Assembly: GCA_001931905.2 (NCBI GenBank)
Contig: MSJI02000538.1
Coordinates: 127,937-191,936 of the forward strand
Length of the DNA: 64,000 nucleotides
Direction: 5' to 3'
From: Cladosporium sp. IMV 00045
Lineage: Eukaryota > Ascomycota > Dothideomycetes > Cladosporiales > Cladosporiaceae
How positions within the stretch are numbered: position 1 is the first letter of the stretch; each line of letters begins with the position of its first letter. The notes beneath the pieces are model-generated. The model was not told the DNA's origin. It made no database searches and was given only the letters and a program-made list of their open reading frames with translations. A program made the translations under genes and the position numbers. This document shows positions 52,701 to 63,441 of the stretch, piece after piece.

Positions 52701-55700
52701 CATTCGTCATGTTGACCTGAATGGCCATCGCGCCTTTGGTCTCCCGCCGAATGAGCCGGCGTATGCTGCGACATGGGATGTTAACGTTGGTTCTATCACT
52801 GGCGAGCTTCAAGAGACTTTCGTCCATGACTTGGCTCTGGCAGCTCAAGCTTTCGCGTTCACTTTTCCAGATGGGGAAAATGCACTGCCCATTGATACAC
52901 CAAACGTCTTTTACGAGGTGACGTTTCTGCAGCTCAGAACCGACACATTGAGAATCTGGGTCCATGCTGAGAACGATGCATTCTTGCTGTCGGCGGATCC
53001 AGTCAATGTCGATTTCAATGATTGGGCAGACAAGAAGTTCTCTGAGAGAGTCAGCGTTTTGGTTCCTAACCTTACAGTCGCGTGTGTCGATGGCAAGAGC
53101 GCTTCCCGGCACCGCCTACGCAAGCATCAACGCCATCCTGTCAGAACATATGCCTTCATCCAGACAAGCGTCGCATTGAATGTCATAGGCCGCAAGAAGC
53201 AACATGAAGAGGAGCTCCAGAAGCAGCAGGCGTACCTTCACAATAACGACAAGCGTACACGTCGAATGTCATTTCTACAACGCAATGTCACCCGCAGAGA
53301 GAGCTTTAAGAGTGTCGACGAAGCTGGCATCCAGCCTCCGACTGTACCTTGCCCTTCACTTCCTGTTCCAGTTGATGGCGACGGGCAACCACGCTCCCGT
53401 CCAATGTCTATCAAATCAACGAGGAGCTCTGTGAGCAACAGATTACTACGATCGAAATCGTCGAAGTCTTCTCTGTCGGCTTCCATCCGCAGCAACAGCA
53501 AATTGGCGGTGCCGCAGGCCGCCGGTGCACGATCCCAACGCTCATCATCGAGGTCTGGGAGAAGTATCTCCTCTCGAGCTTCCAGTGAAGTCTCGTCTGG
53601 GCGACGAAGGACTCGTCCCAATGATCATGAGCGTGTAGAACTTGGCTTTCTTCCGTCGACAATGGCCTTCTCTAGTTCATACTCTGAGCCCTACTTCCCG
53701 CTTGATCTAATCGATCCAGACGAATCGAATGTGCCGAAGTTTGAACTGCCCTACAACGCTGAGACAGGATCCTTAGATGATGAGCCAGAAGTCAACTTCG
53801 ACCAGGACGCCGAGTCCAGCCAGACGTCAATATTGATCCGGCTCGTACCAGGCATTCGTGCCTACATAGAGCCGAGAGCTGCTCTTGCGGCCGCTACATT
53901 GCTGCGTGTTCTCCAACCAAAGAAGACTGAGGACATCATGGATGCTTATCAGGTCAGCGTCATGAATACGATTGCTGATCATCAACAAGAACAAAGCGGA
54001 CCAGGCAATATTCTGGACATCAAGCTGAACGTACCTTCGGCACCCTTGCGCGTGTGCGTAGCAAATGAGCATGATGTGGCTCCTGACGTGGCAGATGTGT
54101 CTCTCAAAGACCTCTCTTTAATGGTGCGGCAGAAGAAAGAACCAGCTCACAAAGATCTTCAAGAGAAGCTTGCATTCCATGTTGTCCTTTCGTCCCTAAA
54201 AGCGTCTTTGCACGAGAACTTCAGGACGTCACCTGAGGAAACAGCTCTGTCATTGAGCGTCGACGAAGTCACCACCTGGTTCGCATTGGCCACAGTCAAG
54301 ACCTTCCACGTCTCAATTAGAGACATCGCGGTGCTCACTTCTAGCAAAAAAGCATCTTACCTTACTGCGCTGGCCCAGCGGTTGGCACCTTTGGCCCAAG
54401 AGCTGGAGGAAAGCTTCGCGAAGCCACTCAATGCCTCACACAAGCGACTTCAGGTCCTTGTGCACACGTTGACTGAACATGGCGAGCACATCGGGGATCC
54501 GCCATTCATGTCGCGAATGACTTACATCTTGCGAGCATTCCGAGATCATTACCGTAACCAGGAATCTTGGAAAGTCCTCATGCGGTTCAGACATACGCTG
54601 CAATGCATGCCCAAAGGTGTCCTTTTCGAGCTGGAAACGCACTTTCAAGGAGAACACATTTCATGTCCCGCCAGCATTGGTCAACAAGTCTTGGAGTCGT
54701 GGACGGCCTGGCGAAACTGGGACGTCCCCAACATCGGGCGAACCACAGCCTTGCAAATGCTTTTCGGCGAGAAGGAAGAGATGCCCCTGCATTCTCCCGA
54801 TGCGAAGCCCACTGCTTTCACTTGGGATACTGAGCACTTGAAGGTCGCAATAGACCAAGGTGAAGGCGCAAACAAAGTCGTTGTTGACGACATTTCGGTG
54901 GGCCTGGAGATATCACCTCCCAAAGTGCCTACGGGCCTCATGCTTGTCGACGAAAACAAGCGAACCAAGACGCAGCTCCAGATACATGCTGGTGCTATTG
55001 GTTTCAGGTTCGACTGGAATGTCATAGGCATCATTGAGACAATAGCACCCGAAGTTCAACGCTTGATCAGTGCGACGAAGCCTGCAGAGGAGCACCGCAG
55101 CCCTTCGCAAGCGCTTGAGGAAGGATTGAACCGTCAGGACATTCACGTGGTGATCTCTACCGACACGGGAAGCATCCTCCTGGAGACAATTAATCTTCGC
55201 CACCACTCGCAAGCCGATGGCATGCGCATGTCGCTCATTGGAACTACACAGGCTACTGACAAGTATGGAGAGTGTCTCAGTATTGTGGTTCATGCTGAAT
55301 CTGCGGTCACCGAGCTTCGTAGCCCAACGGCCTGCATCTGGCAGACCCTTCTCACCGCGCCCAACATCTACGTCGACTGGTTACAGCCCGCTAAAGGCGT
55401 CGACACACCACCCACCATGACCTTGGCATTGGCTTATGGAGAGCTTCAGATCGACGTCAAGGAGCAGGCGCCCGGCATCTTACAAATCGTGGATCACATC
55501 GTGAACGATGAGGTCTCACAAGTACAAAGGCTCGCCAAGCTTATTCAAAACACCGTACCTCCGCCAACCCCAGGCGATAGCACCACCAATCCTGCAAAAC
55601 CCGTCAAGTTCCACGCCGCCGTCCTCGCAGGCAAGCTGATGATCAACTTTTCTCTTCTGCAAGCACTCAGCTACCGCCTGGAAGTCACCGCAGCTAGTCT

Positions 55701-58700
55701 CCGAGTCGCTCCAAGTCTGATCAAGCAGCACAGCCTTGGTATCGACTTCAATGTGGGTGCTCAAAACCATGCGTTTGTCAATCACAGTGGCGACGAAGAT
55801 CACGAGCAGGGTCTTCTCGAAGTACCTCCCATCGTTGGCCACGTCGGCCTGGAGCTCAAGTCTGACCAAACTCGTATATCTGTGGCCACCACAGTCAAGA
55901 AGGTTGAGATCGACGCCGGTACTATCCAGAGCATCGTCACTGTCATCAACAAAAAAGAGGTTCAAGACGTCTTATCTGAGATCAAGTCAGGCATCGAAGA
56001 CATCAAGCATAGCGTCAGCGAGGTTTTCCCCAAGAATGCTGAGGCTGAAGCTGAAGCTACACCTTCCGTTCGCACAACACCAGACAGGCTGATTATCTAT
56101 GATGTGCAATTCGCCCTGCTCGGCATCCGGGTTTCTGCAAGAACGCCGCATCTGGCAGCACATTCGACAGCGGAAATGGAAATCGGTATCGGTCCACTCC
56201 ATGCAAAGGCTTCGAATCAAGCAAACATCGATGCTGGCGACGCTTCCCTGTTCCCAGAAGTCAAGGGCAAAGTCCAGGATGTTGGTGCAAACCTCACGAT
56301 TCTCGAAGGCCGGCTTAGGCGCCACGTGGGCAGCGCTAAGCTTGCTGCTGTTCTTGATATCACTCTGGACAGGGACGAGAATGGTGCTTTGGTCCGTGAG
56401 GTCGTCGTCAGAAGCCCGGGTCTTGAAGTCAACGCGTACCCAGAGACTGCGTCGATCGTCGTGGACGTGGCGAATCACATGCAAGATCGGATAAAGGAAC
56501 TCGACTTGTCCAGGGAGGTTGACTACATCCGCCGCCTGCGTGCTCAAAGAAAGCACCGCTTGGTCAAGACTATTAGCGGCAGAGAGCGCAAGGGTAGCGA
56601 AGCTGGAATGCCATTCTCCGCTACTGATCTGCTGGCGATGAGGGTGACTGTCGAGTTCAGCGGCATCCAAGTCGCTTGGCTGGTCGATCCAAGTTATGCA
56701 CCAAATGCAAAATCCGCGGTACAGGACTTAGTCTTGTCACTGGCAAGAGTAGAGTTCACTACACGAGGTGGTCATGAGGCGCGCCTCACAATGCAGGACC
56801 TTCAGTTGCAGCTTGTGCCTAAGAAGGCAAGCAAAACTAAGCGCACACTCAACTCAGCATTGCTCCCTGAAGTTGGTTTCAGTGTGGGCTACTGGTCACA
56901 GGACAGAAATCGCAGTTTGGCTTTCAAAGCTACTGGAAAGCCTCTGGATATCCGCCTCGAGTCCAGATTCATTGTACCTGTCAGCGGTGTGCAGAAGTCG
57001 ATCGAATTTGCGGTCGAGCGATTCAGGGTGGGAACAGCGAACTGGCAGAGCACACCTACGACTTCAGGAATGCCTAGAGCCAAAATTTTCGGCAAGAACC
57101 ATTTCGCGTCCTTGCTTGTCGAAGCCGATTTTGCTGGCGCTCACGTCTATCTGCAAGGCGCTGGCCCTGGTGATCCTACGTTGTCCACAATTGCCGCAGC
57201 TTCTCAAGAAAAGGCAAAGAACGGAAAGTATGGACAATTCTCGCCAAATGGGGATATCATACATACTTCTCTCAAAGCACCGGGCATCGCTCTGAAGCTC
57301 GAATACAACGACACTGAGGCACGTCCAAGCGTAAGTGGAGAGCTGCGAGTCGACGCTTCCAAGAATCTACTGCTCCCTAACGTGGTGCCGCTGATTCTCG
57401 AGGTGTCCGACAGCGTGAAGGAGGTCATGCAGAGTCAAGAAAACAAAGAAACACCCGCAACACCTACAGCTCCGGTCCCTAAACCCGACGGCAAGCCTGC
57501 CCAGCGGTTCTTCGAAGACGAGTCCATTGTCAAGGCAGACCCAACAGCTATCTTTGGCAAGACAAAGGTCGATCTCGGTGTACGAATCTGCAAGCAGGAG
57601 TTCGGTCTCACTTGTCAACCGATTGCGAGGGTAGATGCAACAGCTCAGTTGGAGGACTTTTACTTCACCATTCACACACTTGACAGCGAGGAGCAAGGGC
57701 ACTTCTTCGCTATGTCCGCGGTGCTGACGAAGCTGAGCACGCACGTCAAACATGTCTACTCTCGCGAACCAACATTCAGCTTCGACATGGACTCGATCGT
57801 CATGTCTTTGATGAACAGCAAGCATTTCAGCGGAGTCAATGGAATCTCTGCGATCCTAAAGATCAACCCAACCAAGACGTCCATCAACGCCAAGCAGCTG
57901 CAGGATGTCTTACTGTTCCGCGAGATCTGGCTACCTCCAGAGATCCGCAACGCACAAGCGTCAAGCCACCAAGGACCGCAGCAGACTCAATCCGATGACT
58001 ACCTGGTTCAGCGCTACCAGAACGTAGCTGCTGCTGCAGCCTTTCCATGGAATGCCACGGTTTCCATCGCAGAACTCGGGGTGGACCTCGATCTTGGTCA
58101 GAGCATTGGCAAGTCCTCGTTCACGATATCCAATCTTTGGGCATCTTCTCAGAAAACATCGAATGCAGAGCAAAACCTTTGTATCGGAATCGACGATGTC
58201 GCGGCGAATAGCCATGGCCGCATGAGTGGGTTCATCCAGCTCAACAAATTCGGCGTGCGAACTTCTATCCGCTGGCCAGAGGAGTCACAAAATACACGCC
58301 AGACGCCACTCATCCAGGCATCCGTCGGCTTCCAGAGGCTGCGTGCCAAAGCTGCATTCGATTACCAAGCTTTCGCCTTCGGAGATATCGAGGGATTCGA
58401 CTTCCTTATGTACAATGTACGCGACACCCGAGCCACTGACCGAGACAGGTTGGTCGCCGTGCTCGACTGCGCCAAAGCTTATGTATTCTGCACATCAACA
58501 AGTCCAGCACAGGCGTATGGTCTGTACCAGGCATTTGATCGCCTCATTCAGGAAAAGCAAGCTGCATTCGAGCATTCGCTCAAGGACATTGAGAAGCAGT
58601 TGCGCCGTGACAGTACGGCGGCGGCGACCCGTGCCGCAGCACCCCAGGCGCAACAAGCAACAGCTAAGCTCACACCCACGGAAAGCCGCACACCGTTTGC

Positions 58701-59538
58701 TCTGAATACAGACGTTGTGGTGACAGTTGGTGCCATCAGCGTGGGTGCCTTCCCTGGCACTTTCTTCGACAGCCAGGTTCTCAAGTTAGAAGCCAACAAC
58801 ATCCAGGCTCGATTCGCCGTCGGTCTAGAGAAAGGCAGAATTCACAGCGGCTTGGGCATGACTCTCGGACAATTGCAAGTCGCACTCGGATCCGCCAAAC
58901 GAGTCACCGTCCCCAAAACCCTGGGAGACATCACCGTCGACGAAGTGATCAGCAGCGCCGTCAACTCCAAAGGCGGCACCATCCTGCGCGTCCCCAAAGT
59001 CGTGGCCTCCATGCAAACCTGGCAAGCGCCCGACTCCAACGATGTGGAATACGTCTTCAAATCCCTCTTCGAAGGCAAAATCGACGTCGGCTGGAACCTC
59101 TCGCGCATCAACTTCATCAAAGGCATGTACGTCAGCCACACGCGCGCGCTCGCATCCAGACTGGGCAAGCCGCTTCCCGAATCCGCCGTCAAAATCACCG
59201 CAGGGCCACAAAAGGACACCGCCGAAGGCAAAGAAGGCGAGGACGACGCGCCAAAGGACACCGTCAAACCGCCCGGCAGCGAGAACGAGCAGCAGAAGAT
59301 CACGGCAGAAGTCAACCTGCCGCAATCGCGGTACGAGTACAAGGCCCTGGAGCCGCCGATTATCGAGACGCCGCAGCTGCGCGATATGGGCGAGGCGACG
59401 CCGCCGCTGGAGTGGATTGGTTTGCACCGCGATCGCTTGCCGAATGTGACGCATCAGATTATCATTGTGAGTTTGTTGGAGGTCGCGAAGGAGGTGGAGG
59501 ATGCTTATGGGCGGATTTTGGGGAGTTCGGGATCGTGA
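49789..59538 (+). CDS. CSF1: CSF1, bridge-like lipid transfer protein (BLTP1 type)
   Basis: Giant intron-free ORF of 3,249 residues, slightly longer than the roughly 2,960 of yeast Csf1. Such proteins form a long hydrophobic groove of repeated beta modules that carries phospholipids between membranes at ER contacts, for example for GPI-anchor synthesis and cold growth. Seen: an N-terminal membrane anchor at 17-37 (WVFLVDLLVCMVLALFFLFY), then the family's start block (HKYRAYIDISALQISLLGGR; HDGHVTWRYW), many alternating beta segments, disordered Ser/Arg-rich insertions (about 1,180-1,300: SGRSISSRASSEVSSGRRRT) and a C-terminal domain (VDVGWNLSRINFIKGMYVSH; PPLEWIGLHRDRLPNVTHQI). The ATG at 49789 has a good context. 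Small 3n introns read through without a stop cannot be excluded. Confidence 0.95.
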   Translation: MADLTAQPLGPTGGFNWVFLVDLLVCMVLALFFLFYFNRLFATVLSYAIRAWTWHKYRAYIDISALQISLLGGRLFFKSLRYHAHNETVLVHDGHVTWRYWLRAVQEAEIFNELEEDKLKKKKSGSTSGTQESDSGTSEKQRSRSRSMSKAEAGGKQRKELPCRISVKVSGVEAFLYNRSPAYDMIVEAANRQSGRSNGSQDETSKPDTPPASSGSDSNEKPTDSKKDPNLRKTDTATTNFSQEQHQAPQIPSFLRMLPIKIYCKKAAAAVGNENTTSVITAKLDNAAGTFDAGKAGSLDIFKLLMKFEFKNINVAMKPNRDFKQLQLDSAKRIVRERELHGRTVEAPTFHPFEGLKAPIEAFKTLFRRRKRSNGSIRAGSVTSDMHDAPTAAAQEPVPGQAQWHGLMRYLDDNEEGINEWEDVEYAKASTLVDVDQIDMRFYWDIPGKVPQASGEKDHLLQSDEEDHMNGSKPPDYGLEFAVHGGFIVYGPWADRQRINLQNVFFPGSYVDATPSQPLKPGTIRVSTIFKIFISIEKDVTLRIPTREPSKDSKWQGRANRNKPDNEQETTGGKGKHSRKHRRRKGKKSATADARPYAWLDVKVKADTTVNYVMDMFARHNGYRNSLDLDVKGTEITSSVNHGLLWRAGALSIEADLSYPIAWNTIRDWPFQITCDDLELFILRDHMFLITDLVNDWSSGPPPDFYTFVPYKYGMNLNFRNWTMYLNTNDANIINDPAEFDNNEFLTLEGQNLQAVLDIPLENFRPKVNDISFDVLSQGMSMRMLNSPRNTLKTLLPEKQVAELPKLTLKGSFSANQESAAGLCDVLRMDLVGYGLSLKAYGFLVRHFINVKENYFGDYVHFKTLEEFQDAGNDLNESNEKTISLPKPQTANEMDVILCIAAEDATVMFPTNLYLADDFVRVDVQHGAIDLRLTSYYMDLAINFSPINCLLGSNSDDSGSPDDSMSSTQLCIRHVDLNGHRAFGLPPNEPAYAATWDVNVGSITGELQETFVHDLALAAQAFAFTFPDGENALPIDTPNVFYEVTFLQLRTDTLRIWVHAENDAFLLSADPVNVDFNDWADKKFSERVSVLVPNLTVACVDGKSASRHRLRKHQRHPVRTYAFIQTSVALNVIGRKKQHEEELQKQQAYLHNNDKRTRRMSFLQRNVTRRESFKSVDEAGIQPPTVPCPSLPVPVDGDGQPRSRPMSIKSTRSSVSNRLLRSKSSKSSLSASIRSNSKLAVPQAAGARSQRSSSRSGRSISSRASSEVSSGRRRTRPNDHERVELGFLPSTMAFSSSYSEPYFPLDLIDPDESNVPKFELPYNAETGSLDDEPEVNFDQDAESSQTSILIRLVPGIRAYIEPRAALAAATLLRVLQPKKTEDIMDAYQVSVMNTIADHQQEQSGPGNILDIKLNVPSAPLRVCVANEHDVAPDVADVSLKDLSLMVRQKKEPAHKDLQEKLAFHVVLSSLKASLHENFRTSPEETALSLSVDEVTTWFALATVKTFHVSIRDIAVLTSSKKASYLTALAQRLAPLAQELEESFAKPLNASHKRLQVLVHTLTEHGEHIGDPPFMSRMTYILRAFRDHYRNQESWKVLMRFRHTLQCMPKGVLFELETHFQGEHISCPASIGQQVLESWTAWRNWDVPNIGRTTALQMLFGEKEEMPLHSPDAKPTAFTWDTEHLKVAIDQGEGANKVVVDDISVGLEISPPKVPTGLMLVDENKRTKTQLQIHAGAIGFRFDWNVIGIIETIAPEVQRLISATKPAEEHRSPSQALEEGLNRQDIHVVISTDTGSILLETINLRHHSQADGMRMSLIGTTQATDKYGECLSIVVHAESAVTELRSPTACIWQTLLTAPNIYVDWLQPAKGVDTPPTMTLALAYGELQIDVKEQAPGILQIVDHIVNDEVSQVQRLAKLIQNTVPPPTPGDSTTNPAKPVKFHAAVLAGKLMINFSLLQALSYRLEVTAASLRVAPSLIKQHSLGIDFNVGAQNHAFVNHSGDEDHEQGLLEVPPIVGHVGLELKSDQTRISVATTVKKVEIDAGTIQSIVTVINKKEVQDVLSEIKSGIEDIKHSVSEVFPKNAEAEAEATPSVRTTPDRLIIYDVQFALLGIRVSARTPHLAAHSTAEMEIGIGPLHAKASNQANIDAGDASLFPEVKGKVQDVGANLTILEGRLRRHVGSAKLAAVLDITLDRDENGALVREVVVRSPGLEVNAYPETASIVVDVANHMQDRIKELDLSREVDYIRRLRAQRKHRLVKTISGRERKGSEAGMPFSATDLLAMRVTVEFSGIQVAWLVDPSYAPNAKSAVQDLVLSLARVEFTTRGGHEARLTMQDLQLQLVPKKASKTKRTLNSALLPEVGFSVGYWSQDRNRSLAFKATGKPLDIRLESRFIVPVSGVQKSIEFAVERFRVGTANWQSTPTTSGMPRAKIFGKNHFASLLVEADFAGAHVYLQGAGPGDPTLSTIAAASQEKAKNGKYGQFSPNGDIIHTSLKAPGIALKLEYNDTEARPSVSGELRVDASKNLLLPNVVPLILEVSDSVKEVMQSQENKETPATPTAPVPKPDGKPAQRFFEDESIVKADPTAIFGKTKVDLGVRICKQEFGLTCQPIARVDATAQLEDFYFTIHTLDSEEQGHFFAMSAVLTKLSTHVKHVYSREPTFSFDMDSIVMSLMNSKHFSGVNGISAILKINPTKTSINAKQLQDVLLFREIWLPPEIRNAQASSHQGPQQTQSDDYLVQRYQNVAAAAAFPWNATVSIAELGVDLDLGQSIGKSSFTISNLWASSQKTSNAEQNLCIGIDDVAANSHGRMSGFIQLNKFGVRTSIRWPEESQNTRQTPLIQASVGFQRLRAKAAFDYQAFAFGDIEGFDFLMYNVRDTRATDRDRLVAVLDCAKAYVFCTSTSPAQAYGLYQAFDRLIQEKQAAFEHSLKDIEKQLRRDSTAAATRAAAPQAQQATAKLTPTESRTPFALNTDVVVTVGAISVGAFPGTFFDSQVLKLEANNIQARFAVGLEKGRIHSGLGMTLGQLQVALGSAKRVTVPKTLGDITVDEVISSAVNSKGGTILRVPKVVASMQTWQAPDSNDVEYVFKSLFEGKIDVGWNLSRINFIKGMYVSHTRALASRLGKPLPESAVKITAGPQKDTAEGKEGEDDAPKDTVKPPGSENEQQKITAEVNLPQSRYEYKALEPPIIETPQLRDMGEATPPLEWIGLHRDRLPNVTHQIIIVSLLEVAKEVEDAYGRILGSSGS

Positions 59539-60720
59539 GAGCTGTTTTTGTGGTTTTCGTTTCTTTTTTTTATTGGCATTATTCAGCGAGGCGTTGGCGG
59601 TATGTGGGTGTGAAGACTGCACATGTGCATATTATTGTATATGTATATGTGTAATTTATGCGGATTCATTCATGCAATCGTCCATATTTGGGTGGTTATC
59701 GCACAGCTGGATTGTTCTACTACCTCCTACCAAGGTACCTGTTTCTGTGGCACTAGCTATCATGATTTAACAGGGCATAGCAACCATCCGTATTGATTTA
59801 TGTTATATCGGTTGAAAACTCAAAAACCAAGCTTCCCATGAATCACCACCTGTTTTTGCTTGCACAGGCAAGCTGGTATATGCGCGTTTCTTCTGGGGAT
59901 ATCGCCTATCTCATCGCCCTCACAGCGACAACTTCGCTAACTGGCGGCTATGCATATCAAAAATCTTCACTCCACATGCATGCACAATAGCCAATGATAT
60001 AGCGCTGTTGGTACGCGTCTGCGGTCAGCGAAGCCAGACCAGCCCGGCCACCCACAGCAAGGGTGGAGACGATGTTGCCACCGGTGGACTAATCCGGATG
60101 CGAAGTGAGGTGGGAAAAAGCAGAGTAGGAGTATCTCACCGGGATAGAGTCTCGAGTGTGGTATGCAGTGGTATTTTGCAGCCCAATGCTTGCCAGCACT
60201 AGAGGGATGGATGAGGTATGGATGAAGCAAGACATCAACATGTGACTCACCTGAACCCACCCGCAGCAACGACTTGTCCGCATCTCACGCTCTCACGCTG
60301 CCGTCCCCCGACAGAGATCGAGGGATCGCCACTCGCCTGCTGTCATACAGTGGGAATCGAGCTCTTCAAAAGTTTCCCCTCTCTGTTGCGTGCCTCAGGC
60401 CACCGCTATCGCTGTGCCCCACCTGACAAAACTGAGCTAACGAAACTGCGCGCACACTCACTTCACGCCCAACCTCTGCACCTCGCTCGCCCATCCCACT
60501 GCCAGACCATCCACAACGCCTTTGACAGGTTTGTCGCACTCCTCGCCATCGCCGCCGGCCATCAACCACAACATCCTATCTGACTCTTCTCCAAGGCAGG
60601 CAATAACACACCGGTCCTTTAGTGCTCATACCGGAGTACCGCAAGCGGGGCATATACAGCCTCTAGGACAGAGTCCGAAAAACTTTTACCCAAACCAACA
60701 CCCCCCCAAATACCGCCAAG
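59539..60720. other. 1.2-kb intergenic region and EF2 leader
   Basis: CSF1 3' UTR followed by the EF2 promoter. From about 60260 to 60720 the sequence is C/T-rich, usual for a strongly expressed fungal gene. No ORF, tRNA or repeat recognised. Confidence 0.4.
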
Positions 60721-63441
60721 ATGGTCAAGTAAGTCGACACCAGCGAGTCGCCGGATGTGCCAGCGGCCAGAAGAGCTCGAGACGGCGCCTCCGGTGGCTC
60801 GCAATAGCAGGCCAGGAACACTGGTGAGATGATAACGGGTGCTGACAAGATGCGCCCAACAGCTTCACCGTCGAGGAGATCCGTGGTCTCATGGACAACC
60901 CCAAGAACATCCGTAACATGTCCGTGATTGCTCACGTCGACCACGGAAAGTCCACCCTTACCGACTCGCTCGTCCAGCGCGCCGGTATTATCTCCGCCAA
61001 GAACGCCGGTTCTGCTCGTTTCACCGACACTCGTGCCGACGAGCAGGAGCGTGGTGTGACCATCAAGTCCACTGCCATCTCTCTCTTCGCCCAGCTCCAG
61101 GACGACGAGGACCTCAAGGACATCCCAATCCCCACCGAGAAGAACGAGTTCTTGGTCAACTTGATCGACTCCCCCGGTCACGTTGACTTCTCTTCCGAGG
61201 TCACCGCTGCCCTCCGTGTCACCGACGGTGCTCTCGTCGTCGTCGACACCATCGAGGGTGTCTGCGTTCAGACCGAGACTGTCCTGCGTCAGGCTCTCGG
61301 TGAGCGCATCAAGCCCGTCCTGGTCATCAACAAGGTCGACCGCGCTCTTCTCGAGCTCCAGCTCGGCAAGGAGGACCTGTACCAGAACTTCTCCCGTGCC
61401 ATCGAGTCCGCCAACGTCGTTATCGCCACCTACAACGACAAGGTTCTCGGCGATGTCCAGGTCTACCCCGAGAAGGGTACCGTCGCTTTCGGTTCCGGTC
61501 TTCACGGCTGGGCCTTCACCATCCGCCAGTTCGCCGTCAAGTACGCCAAGAAGTTCGGTGTCGACCGCAACAAGATGATGGAGCGTCTCTGGGTAAGTAT
61601 TTCTGTTTCTTTCTAGAGATTAATCCGTCAGAAACGGCCGCTAACGGCATTTACAGGGTGACAGCTTCTTCAACCCCAAGACCAAGAAGTGGACCAACAA
61701 GAGCGCCGACGGTGTTGAGCGTGCCTTCAACCAGTTCTGTTTGGAGCCCATCTTCAAGATCTTCGACGTTGTCATGAAGGGCAAGAAGGACGCCGCCCAC
61801 GAGCTCGTTGAGAAGCTCGGCATCAAGCTCGTCGGTGAGGAGAAGGACCTCGAGGGCAAGCCCCTCCTTAAGGTCGTCATGCGCAAGTTCTTGCCCGCTG
61901 CCGACGCTCTCCTTGAGATGATGGTCATCCACCTTCCCTCTCCCGTCACTGCCCAGAAGTACCGTGTTGAGACTCTCTACGAGGGTCCCCAGGACGATGC
62001 TTCCGCCATCGGTATCCGTGACTGTGACCCCAAGGGTCCCCTCATGGTCTACGTCTCCAAGATGGTGCCGACCTCCGACAAGGGCCGTTTCTACGCCTTC
62101 GGTCGTGTCTTCTCCGGTACCGCCAAGTCTGGTATCAAGGTCCGCATCCAGGGCCCCAACTACCAGCCCGGCAAGAAGGACGACATGTTCCTCAAGGCTA
62201 TCCAGCGTACTATTCTCATGATGGGTCGCTACACTGACCCCATCGAGGATGTGCCCGCCGGTAACATTCTTGGTCTCGTCGGTATTGACCAGTTCCTGCT
62301 CAAGTCTGGTACCCTCACCACCGACGAGACTGCCCACAACATGAAGGTCATGAAGTTCTCCGTCTCCCCCGTCGTCCAGCGCTCCGTCGAGGTCAAGAAC
62401 GCCAACGACCTGCCCAAGCTTGTCGAGGGTCTCAAGCGTCTGTCCAAGTCCGACCCTTGCGTCCTTACCTTCATCACCGAGTCTGGTGAGCACGTTGTTG
62501 CTGGTGCTGGTGAGCTCCACCTTGAGATCTGCTTGAAGGATCTCCAGGACGACCACGCTGCCGTCCCTCTCAACATCTCCGACCCCGTCGTTCAGTACCG
62601 TGAGTCCGTTGAGGGCGACTCCAGCATGACTGCTCTGTCCAAGTCCCCCAACAAGCACAACCGTCTTTACATGACCGCTTCTCCCCTCGGCGAGGAGGTC
62701 TCCAAGGACATCGAGAGCGGCAAGATCGGCCCCCGTGACGACTTTAAGGCTCGTGCCCGTATCCTCGCTGACGAGCACGGCTGGGACGTCACCGACGCCC
62801 GCAAGATCTGGTGCTTCGGTCCCGACACCAACGGTGCCAACGTCCTCGTCGACCAGACCAAGGCCGTCCAGTACCTCAGCGAAATCAAGGACTCCGTTGT
62901 CTCTGGTTTCCAGTGGGCCACCAAGGAGGGTCCCGTTGCCGAGGAGCCCATGCGCTCCGTCCGCTTCAACATCATGGATGTCACCCTTCACGCCGACGCC
63001 ATTCACCGCGGTGGTGGACAGATCATCCCCACTGCCCGTCGTGTCCTGTACGCCGCCGCCCTTCTCGCCAACCCCGGTCTTATGGAGCCCGTCTTCTTGG
63101 TCGAGATCCAGGTGCCCGAGCAGGCCATGGGTGGCATCTACGGTGTCCTCACCCGCCGCCGTGGTCACGTCTTCGAGGAGAACCAGCGTCTCGGTACTCC
63201 TCTCTTCTCCGTCAAGGCCTACCTGCCCGTCAAGGAGTCCTTCGGTTTCAACGCCGACCTCCGCGCCGCCACCTCCGGCCAGGCTTTCCCCACCATGGTC
63301 TTCGACCACTGGCAGATCCTGCAGGGCGGCTCTCCCCTCGACAAGACCACGCTCACCGGCAAGGTCGTCGAGGAGATGCGTGTCCGCAAGGGTCTCAAGG
63401 CCGACGTTCCCGGCTACGAGAACTACTACGACAAGCTCTAA
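60721..63441 (+). CDS. EFT1: Translation elongation factor 2 (EF2)
   Basis: GTPase that moves the ribosome along mRNA after peptide bond formation. Exons 60721-60728, 60863-61592 and 61657-63441 give 840 residues, the normal length. The first exon holds only eight bases (M-V-AA) before a 134-nt intron with a GCTGAC branch; the second intron (64 nt) has a GCTAAC branch. G motifs: AHVDHGKS at 26-33, DSPGH at about 105, NKVD at about 158. The diphthamide target His is residue 696 in [11 protein letters not shown], and the end is ENYYDKL. Third codon positions are almost all C or G, a sign of strong expression; this creates a 617-codon antisense frame that is an artefact. The gene symbol follows yeast usage. 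Confidence 0.98.
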
